Positions 53,901-62,000 of a DNA stretch of 64,000 bases are shown piece by piece (within the stretch, counting starts at the first letter, position 1; each line of letters starts with the position of its first letter). Where the stretch lies: contig CP128433.1 of the NCBI GenBank assembly GCA_032615215.1, positions 1,199,501 to 1,263,500 on the forward strand, written 5' to 3'. The notes below the pieces were generated by a model. The model was not told where the DNA came from and did not search any database. It saw only the letters and a program-made list of their open reading frames with translations. The position numbers and the translations under genes were made by a program. The DNA comes from Microbulbifer sp. MKSA007. Lineage in GTDB: Bacteria; Pseudomonadota; Gammaproteobacteria; Pseudomonadales; Cellvibrionaceae.

Positions 53901-55033
53901 CGGGCAACGATAATGCTCATGCTATTTATGAGTATGACCTGGAAAGTAATATTGAAAAAATTACTACTAAATATGGTAAATATAATTTTGAGTATGATGA
54001 GATTTTTCGCTTAAGAAAAGCGAGTTATCCACTGGAAGGTCTTAAGATTGATGAGGAATTTAATTACGACGGTGTTAGTAATCGTATTAGTTACTCATAT
54101 GTGGGAAGTGATGATGTAGGCGATAGTTTTAAAGCTGTTCAGTCACAAAGTAGCTATAACAATAATAATCAGCTCAAGGCTATTACTGGTGATGATAGTT
54201 CAATTTTTAAGTATAACGACAATGATCATACTATTCAGAGAACACAGGCTGATAATACCTGGGATTACCTCTATAACCATGAAGAGCGATTGATTACAGT
54301 TAACAAAAATGGGCGTTCTGTCGGGGAATACCGATATGATCCATATGGAAAACGTATTTATAAAAAAACTGAGAGTCTCACTTTTTTCCTATATAACAAA
54401 GAAGGTATGGCTGCGGAATATGATTCCAATGGAAACTTAATTAAGGAGTATCATTTCAAGCCAGGCTTGCCGTGGATGACGAACCCATTATTTCAGCGAG
54501 TTAGCTCTGGAGAGGTTTTTTATTATCAAAATGATCATCTTGGTACACCAAAAAAGATGATTGATAATTCTGGTATGGTAGTTTGGGAGGCTAGATATAA
54601 ATCTTTTGGTGAAGTAACTTTGGCGGTTGAAAAAATTCAGAATAATTTAAGATTTGCTGGGCAATATTATGATCATGAGAGTGGTTTATATCATAATTAT
54701 ATGAGGGATTACTCGCCTGATATTGGACGCTATCTTGAAAGTGATCCTATTGGTATTTATGGCGGAATAAATCCCTATATCTACGCCAATTCAAATTCTA
54801 TCCGTTATGTAGATCCAGAGGGTCTTAATCCATTAGGAGCAATGTTAGGAGCTTTGTGTGCTGCAGTGCAGGGAGGAGGGCCGTGTGAAATATTTTTTGG
54901 AGCCTTGTCCGGCGCACTTGGTCCACTTGGGGGCCCGCTAATTGGTGGGGTGGGGGGGCCGTATGTGCAAAGCCTGGAAATGCATGCAAGGATGCAGCTG
55001 TCGGTTTTGGTACCGCCGCAGCAGGATCTCTAA
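50963..55033 (+). CDS. Rhs/YD-repeat protein with Sec signal; tail frame-shifted at G7 (54952-54958)
   Basis: 1,356 residues as printed. A signal peptide (LCASLAAPLALAKPG) is followed by an N-terminal Trp-rich region (RRWTRSGWEWNRRW), then dozens of YD repeats (GYDxxGNL pattern) that form the Rhs shell, and the Rhs core ending in YVDPEGL (Asp1284). The tail after the core is variable in the family and often a toxin. The printed frame ends 72 residues after Asp1284. Another frame is open from the G7 tract to 55269 and reads GAVCAKPGNACKDAAVGFG, then a basic end. It matches the upstream frame if one G is added, so the real tail is about 148 residues. I recognise no toxin fold. The start lacks a good ribosome site. 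Confidence 0.85.
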   Translation: MEKNKRRLSPLYFGVIFSLCASLAAPLALAKPGISSDGAAPAAVRPDSREDFEDMRVKVLGGYVRMNRRWTRSGWEWNRRWSHIEKDFKATSWIIGGDVVSCAVGYERIIRNGQTYIPVSYDAHWNCLGFDRLGKPGHLYHSQLALTFTKNDGWGDYTWRDRKGNLIFYQNLNPKYYEDKNSVRVTLEYDGNRVKSVKDHHGNIVITYHWEEYEERNGDSAYLLKKLEDYTGRSITYHYGEDSEDSLNYRQLIAVTDVRGFNWTYQYHELDNGKRTLKSMTDPNGRVTTYSSTADGDINGSKNADGVGTSYSHSYDEEKEEYLLTQQDSSGVITETFSNAAGMPLRKVVGGELQYKIEYLYSDNETADEYARQYSTGVDTKVYLNSLDPIRIISSVTTDARGLETKYYYDTFRNITRTEFADGSYTTTDWNTELTLPLRERDERGVITEYEYDEQGNLLTLTEALGTPDQRTTRYTYDEYGQMITETTGESVAGNTALATTTWDYDGYGNVIKVTDPEGNSIEYRDYDSNGNAKTIVDARQKTWTQDYDSVGNLISDLNPYGQGNIYDYDDTGHLVKVTDASGNSKHITNNASGLPLAVIDDAGNLLELDFDRGNRLVTTTDSEGVSIGLEYDYQNQLTAIIDGEQNRIEYSYQGNLLSKIEYPTYKEELSYDNRSRLVKNKQDANNVEHLLGYGYDLVGNLSSEVNALESTHKYNYDKLNRLVAIVDPVNGEDKKTEFGYDARDNLIQVKDPEGRLTIYTYDKNDLLKTESKHMFIGSSKRRVYSYDGTGNLIEVVNPEQERLIYSYDNANRLAKSEVFASKVSVSPIKVVDYYYNNKSQYVGYLQYPGSDIANATPDIVRHGETYSYDSLNRLESVKVDYYGEEDESESIAFSKAYSYSYYGNGQKKTYTNPEGITYTYYYNKNNQLAAVHIPGAGQLAWTNFQWLAPQTLLLPGGSTIILSYDDFLRVKDEILIDGAGNDNAHAIYEYDLESNIEKITTKYGKYNFEYDEIFRLRKASYPLEGLKIDEEFNYDGVSNRISYSYVGSDDVGDSFKAVQSQSSYNNNNQLKAITGDDSSIFKYNDNDHTIQRTQADNTWDYLYNHEERLITVNKNGRSVGEYRYDPYGKRIYKKTESLTFFLYNKEGMAAEYDSNGNLIKEYHFKPGLPWMTNPLFQRVSSGEVFYYQNDHLGTPKKMIDNSGMVVWEARYKSFGEVTLAVEKIQNNLRFAGQYYDHESGLYHNYMRDYSPDIGRYLESDPIGIYGGINPYIYANSNSIRYVDPEGLNPLGAMLGALCAAVQGGGPCEIFFGALSGALGPLGGPLIGGVGGPYVQSLEMHARMQLSVLVPPQQDL

Positions 55034-55381
55034 GTGAGAAAGATGGGGGTATAGAAAAGAAATATAAAGATGCAGCAAAACGATCAAGAAATAGTGACTC
55101 AGGAGTAGCAGCGAAGAACAGAGCTTATTTTAATCGAAAGGCTGTTGCTCGAAATATGAGGAATACTTGGAGAGGTTCAAAAGTTGGTTGTATTGCAGGA
55201 ATATATATGAAGGCACTTGATATTGCGGCAAATCCGGATTCCTACAGGCCCAACATGGATCCATTGTGAAATACCAAAACGTGATGGAGTTCTAACCTGT
55301 GAAGGCTAACTTTAAAATTCTTAGGTTGGGTTAATAAGTTCTAGTGGAGGTTGTGAAAAGCACATTCTTTATATTTGCTTT

Positions 55382-56020
55382 TTGGCGGCTCTCCACCCCT
55401 CTCCACTTGCTTTTAGAACGTGGGAAAATTACTTTATTCTGGTGGTTGATTTGATAGTAGATTACAAAATTCCAATAGGTTACATAAAGCTAATCTTACT
55501 TGGCTCTTTTGTAATGGTGCTCGGAAGTTTTGGGTATCTGGGTGACTCTTTTAATCAAGCAAGAAGCATTAACGTATTGTCACTCTGGTGCTTCTTCGGT
55601 TCTGTTGTCTATTTTTTGATGGTAAGTCCACGTAACCGTAAAGTCATCGCAAATGATCCTGGTGTTTATGTGCCTAGTATTTTCCTACCTTTTACTTCGG
55701 CTGCCAGCTGTAAATGGGATGATATTCTGGATTACAGTTTTAACTATAAAGCTCATTGTCCCGCTCTAGTGCTTCACACTTCTCATGGTGATATGAAAAT
55801 ATATAGTTTTCTCTGCTTTAGGGATGGTGAGTTAGATATACTTGCTTCAGATTTTTTGGAGTTAAAGAAATATATAGTAAATAAGATGTCTGACGCTAAA
55901 GATAGTATGGATGCTAATGATGTGCCTATTAAAATAAATAAAGATGCTCGCTCTTATAGTAAGGCTGATAAAAACGACTTAGGTTTTTTATTTTATAAAA
56001 ACACCTTAATTTTAAGGTGA
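55382..56020 (+). CDS. Small two-TM protein, possible Rhs immunity partner
   Basis: 212 residues from TTG 55382 with no ribosome site; GTG 55442 or a start reached by a frame change at the T run 55379-55383 are alternatives. Two membrane helices are seen (IKLILLGSFVMVLGSFGYLG and VLSLWCFFGSVVYFLMV), followed by a soluble domain of about 120 residues rich in aromatic and charged residues. It is AT-rich and unlike anything I know. Its position right after an Rhs tail is that of an immunity gene, but nothing in the sequence proves it. Confidence 0.55.
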   Translation: MAALHPSPLAFRTWENYFILVVDLIVDYKIPIGYIKLILLGSFVMVLGSFGYLGDSFNQARSINVLSLWCFFGSVVYFLMVSPRNRKVIANDPGVYVPSIFLPFTSAASCKWDDILDYSFNYKAHCPALVLHTSHGDMKIYSFLCFRDGELDILASDFLELKKYIVNKMSDAKDSMDANDVPIKINKDARSYSKADKNDLGFLFYKNTLILR

Positions 56021-56038
56021 TATCTGGAAATATTGAGT

Positions 56039-59000
56039 ATGTTACAAGGTTGGGGGAGATGGGCTGCAGTTTGGTGTTGTACTCTTACTACACCACTGGT
56101 TGCAGTAGCCCAAGAAGAGTCGCTCTGTGCAGAAGTGCGTATTGAAATATTGCAGGAGCTGACACTTGAGCGTCAGGGCTTTGAAGCGATTATGCGTATT
56201 ACCAATAGCCTGGATACCTTTGCGATTGAGGATATCGCAATCACGGTGGATTTTGCCGATGATGAGGGTAATCAGGTCACTGCAACCTCCGATAGTTCTG
56301 CCAGTGATGCAGAGTTTTTTATTCGTGTTGACGACACCCAGAATATTGGTTCTCTGGTAACGGCAGAGGATGGCACAGTTACTGATGGAGAGATCAGCTC
56401 GGGCAATGTCGGTGAATTTCGTTGGTTGATTGTTCCCACCGCCAATGCTGCTGGGCAAACTGATAACGGCGAACTATTTTTTGTCGGCGCTACTTTGTCA
56501 TATTCTTACGGGGGTAAGGATGAAGTGGTGCAGGTTGCACCGGATTCTATTGTGGTAAAACCCCAACCTCTATTGACCTTGGATTACTTCCTCACTGAGC
56601 AGGTTGTAGGTGATGATGCCTTTACCACAGAAATCGAGCCTCCTGAGCCTTATACCCTTGGCGTGCGTGTCGATAATAACGGTTATGGCACTGCACGTTC
56701 AGTCAATATCGAATCTGCCCAGCCCCAAATTGTGGATAACGAACAAGGCTTGGCGATCGATTTTGCGATTACTAATAGCTTTGTGGAAAACGAGCCACAA
56801 AGCCCCAGCCTGTTGATTAATTTTGGTGATATCACTCCTCAGGGAATGAAGGCTGGGCGCTGGGTGATGGAGTCCTCCCTGTCCGGTCAGTTCATTAGCT
56901 TTGAGGCCAGCTTTACCCACGCTGATGAGTTGGGCGGAGAGTTGACCTCGCTGATCGATGCTACCAATGCACACTTGTTACTTAAAGATGTACAAGTGGA
57001 CTTACCGGGGCGTGATAACGTTCTGGACTATCTGGCCTATACCGCTGATAGCAGTCTTGCGGTGTATGAGAGTGAAAATACCGGTGTTGATCTGGCCCTG
57101 TGTCGTAGTTGTGCGGAGGTGGATACGCTTTCCTACACTTTGGGTTCTGAAAATGATGGAACCCGTAGTTTAACTGGTGCTGCCGGCGAGGGCTTTGGTT
57201 ATATCCAGGTCAGTGACCCCTATGCTGGAGAGAAAGTATTACAGCGTGTTGTGGGCGAGGATGGCCGCGAGTTAAATAAAAATAATTACTGGTTATCCAA
57301 AAAGCGTGCGGCTAATAAAGTGGACTTTGATTACTTTATCAATGTCTTTGACTATGAGGGTGCAGATAGTTATACCCTACACTTTACCGACTCTGCTGCG
57401 CTGCCCCAGGCGCCGGTGATTCAAGCAATTTTAGACCGAACCGGTCATGAAGGAGGGCAGGTCGGGTTCCTGGTGCAATCCTCCGATCCCAATGGCACAG
57501 TGCCACAACTCTCTAGCAGCAGCTTGCCCTCTGGGGCTATTTTCACCGATGGCGGCGATGGTACGGGTATATTTCGTTGGGAACCGGCAGTTGGTCAGGC
57601 TGGCAATTATGTTGTTTCCTTTACAGCTAGTGATGGTGCTCTCTCTAGTTCTCGTGCGGTTAACCTGAAAATAAACCCCTCTTCTGATACGGATGGTGAT
57701 GGCCTTGATGATGCCTGGGAGATGGAGCACTTCGGTAACCTGGATCGGGATGGTAGTGGCGATTACGATGAAGACGGCCGCAGCGATGCGGAAGAGGAGG
57801 GCGTAGGCAGTGACCCGACTGTGCCAGAGGTAGCCCCTGGCGCGCCCCAGTTGGCTAGCCCGGTATTTGATGCTGAAGTACTTGCTGGTGCTGCGGAATT
57901 GTTACCGGTACTTACCCTCAGCAATGGTGAGCATGCGGCGGATTTAAGTGTTGCTTATGAGTTTGAAGTCTATGCCGATGAGGCGATGTTAACTAAAGTC
58001 GCCAGTGCTACTTTGGAAGAGAGCGTCGATACTACGTCATGGGCAGTGGGTGCTGATGACTTGGTTTCCGGACAGGTATTTCTCGATAACAACCTTTATT
58101 ATTGGCGTGCCCGTGCAATTACCCTTGTGGACGCCGAAAGCGGAGATGTCTCGGTCGCATCCAATTGGGAGGCGAGCCGCTTTTTTATCAATACAGTTAA
58201 CGATGCTCCCACTGCACCGGCAATCAATGCCCCTCAGTTGGATGGGATCGTTGCTGAAACCCGTCCTGAGTTGATTGTGGCTCACGCTTTCGATGTGGAC
58301 CGGGATACTTTGACTTATGGTTTTGATCTTTTCCATGAGTCCGATCTGGATAATCCCAGTGCCCAGGTTTCCGGTCTGCTGCCCGGTGGTAATTTCCAGA
58401 CTAGCTGGCAGGTACCCAACCCCTTAATTGAAGACAATGCTTATGTTTGGCGGGCTTGGGTAGAAGATGAGCATGGTTTGCGCACTGAAAGTGATTTGGG
58501 TTCCTTCCTTGTTAGTACATTAAACGATGCGCCTATAGCGCCCGCTGTAGTGTCTCCCAATGGTGCCTTATCGAGCTGGCTTGATAATAATGGTGTAGAG
58601 CTACGTTTAACTAACGGGAGCGATCCAGAGGGGCAGTCGCTTACTTACTACTTTGAGTTGGACACTCTGGCGAGTTTTGACAGTGATAGCAAAGTGGTTT
58701 CAGGTCCAACTGCAGAAGGGCAGCTGGAGACATCCTGGATAGCTGAAGGTCTGCAAGAGGATATTACTTATTACTGGCGCGCTAAAGCCAGCGATGGCGA
58801 GGTAGAGACTAGTTGGGTAACTTCCAGCTTTAGTGTGGATACCGATAACACGGCACCGCCAACTCCGAGCCTGCAAAATCCTGGTTCTGCTGCGGTAGTA
58901 GAGAGCCTGCGTCCTCTGTTTGAAGTTAACCCAGTCACTGATGCCGATGGCGATAGCGTACAGTATCGCTTTGAAGTCTACTCCGATGCGGATTTGACTC

Positions 59001-62000
59001 TATTAGTGGCAAGCCAGGTTCAGGCGTCTACCCAGTGGACCCCCGTGTTTGATTTCAATGACAACAGCCACTATTACTGGCGTGCTCAGGCTGAGGACAG
59101 CAAGGGTGAGGCTAGTGACTGGAGTGCGGCCAATACTTTCTTTATTAATGAGAACGGGGTTAACGATGCTCCGCAAATATCCCTGGTATTGCCGGCGAGT
59201 GATATAACCGTCAGCGAAGCTGAATTACTTATTCAGTGGCAGGACAGTGATCCCGACAGCGATGCAGATATTGCCCTTTATTACTTGTATGAAGGTGGCG
59301 GTAGAACCCTGATCGCTGATGGTATCGGTGAGGATGAGGATGGCGACTCCGATCAGTACCATTGGGATGTTTCTAATTTATTAGCTGGTAGTTATAGCCT
59401 GGAGCTGGAAATTACCGATGGAGAAAATACGGTAACAACCAGTGGTTGCTGCACCATTCAAGTTCCTGAGCGGGAAAGTCACATTACGGTGCAGGCACTT
59501 ACAGACCTTGAAACCGATGAAGCGGGTACTAGTATCGCTGTGCTTGAGGTTAGCCTGGATCAGGCCCTGGCGGCAGATACCAGTCTGACTTTGAATCTTG
59601 GGGTCTCTGATGATTCTGAGGCGGCAATTCTTGGTAATAACTATCTCCAGTTTACCGCAGATAATTGGCAGACTCCGCAGCTGATCCAACTGGTGGGATT
59701 GGATGACTGCTCTGTGGATGGGGATATGGCTTACAGCTTGGTATTCCAACCAGTACAGAGTAATGATAATGCCTACAGCGGCCAGTTATTGGACAGTGTG
59801 AGCCTGCTCAACCTGGACAATGAAACAACTGGGCAGGTTCTGTTTATTTGTGATTATTCCCTGGAAAGCCAGGTACCGGTTAATGATGGGGCAGAACTGG
59901 AATCCAGCTATCGGGCACGTTTGGATAATCTGGGTGGAGGCTTGGAGGACGCCAGTGCAAGTCTAAGTTTGCTCGATTCTCCCGATTTAAATTACAGCGC
60001 GTCGATTGTCAGTGGTGCAACTCTAATTTTTGCCGATATCGGATCTGATGGTAGCGCATTCAGTAATGAGCTGTTAGTTATTCGCCATACCGCAGGGCAA
60101 CCCTTGGATTTTTCCAAGTTTGTCTGGGATATTGTTGCCGGTGAGTCGCAAACTACCTTGGAAGGTACCGATAGTAATAACACATTACAGGGTACCGATA
60201 CCGCCGATCGAATCGATGGTAAGGGGGGTAACGACACAATTTATGGTGGCGACGGTGATGATGTCATTATCGGTGGTAGTGGTGCCGATACGCTTTATGG
60301 TGAGGGTGGTAACGATATCTTCCTGGTAGAGGATAATGATGGCAGTGCGGATCGCTTTAATGGTGGTGAAGGCTTTGACCAGGTATTAGGGGGCACTGGG
60401 GATGACAGCATCCGGATTAGTGTCTTCAGTGGAGAAAGTACGGTTGAGCGAATTGATGGTGCCGATGGCTATAATGTAATTTATGGCACCACCTCGAATA
60501 ACACCTTGGATTTTTCCAATACCGAATTGCTGAATATCGACTTTATTGATGGTCTCGGCGGCAACGATACTATTTATGGTAGTTCCGCCAGCGATAAGAT
60601 AATCGGTAATAGTGGAAGCGATAGCCTGTACGGTAATGCTGGCGATGATATTTTTTATATCAGCGGCTTGGATTCCGGTTCTGATCGTGTGAATGGTGGT
60701 ACTGGCTTTGATCAGGTTATCGGTAGCGATAGCGATGACTGGTTCCGCTTTAGTGTGTTCAGTGGTGATGCGCGAGTAGAGGCGATTGATGGTGCTGAAG
60801 GTAATAACTGGATTTTAGGTACTTCATCTAACAATACTTTAGATTTCCGCGATGTGAGCTTAATCAATATTGCACGTCTGGATGCAGAGGCCGGGAACGA
60901 TACGCTTTACGGTTCTAATGTAGCCGATGAAATTGTCGGTGGTCTTGGCAGTGACCGTCTTTATGGTGAAGGAGGTGACGATCGCTTTTTACTAACCAGT
61001 GGAGATACCGGTTTCGATGTTTATACCGGTGGTGAAGGCGATGACTGGCTGCTGGGGAATTCTGGTGATGATGAATTCCGCTTTAGTGTATTTTCTGGTA
61101 CTGCGACGGTAGAGGTGATTGATGGAGATGGTGGGAATAACCAGATTATAGGTAGTTCCTCCAACAATACTCTGAACTTTACCGATACTCAGCTGCTTTC
61201 CATCAATCTAATTAATGCTGCTCAAGGAAACGACGTCGTCTATGGTTCGGCAGCTGCGGATGTGATTGAAGGGGGAATTGGTTCTGATGTGCTGTATGGC
61301 AATAGTGGAGCCGATATCTTTGTGCTGACCGCCGGTGATACTGGCTTTGATCAATATCGAGGTGGTGAAGGAAGTGACCAGATACTAGGGACCGATGGCG
61401 ATGATGAAGTTCGCTTAAGTGTCTTTAGTGGTGATGCCAGGGTAGAAGTTATTGATGGTGCAGGGGGCAACAACCGAATTGTCGGTTCAACTTCCAACAA
61501 CACCTTGGATTTCTCTGAAGCACAACTCAATAATATTTCTGAAATTGATGCGGGTGCTGGTAACGATACGGTTTACGGTAGCTCCGAGGCGGATCGAATT
61601 GTCGTATCAGCTGGTTCGGATAACCTATACGGTAATGCCGGTGATGATATTTTTGTCCTCAGTGGCGAAGATACCGGTTCCAACCGTATTGATGGGGGAG
61701 ATGACTTTGACACTCTGCTGGCAACTTCTTCTGACGATACCATCACTTTCTCTGTATTTAGTGGGACCGCTACGGTAGAGCGGATTAATGGCGGAGCAGG
61801 CTCTAATACCATTCAGGGTACCAGCTCTAACAACACCTTGGATTTCCGCGAAACAGAGTTGATCGATATAAGTTTGATTGATGGGGCTGCAGGGAATGAT
61901 GTGATTTATGGTTCCAGTGAAGCGGATATTATTGAGGGGGGTATCGGTAGCGATACACTTTATGGTGAAGCTGGAGATGATATCTTCCTGGTGACTGAAG

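Noticed and set aside
55353..55455. Separate short ORF starting at GTG 55353 (MKSTFFIFAFWRLST)
   Set aside because: Too short and out of frame; more likely the displaced N-terminus of the 55382 gene, so noted there instead.
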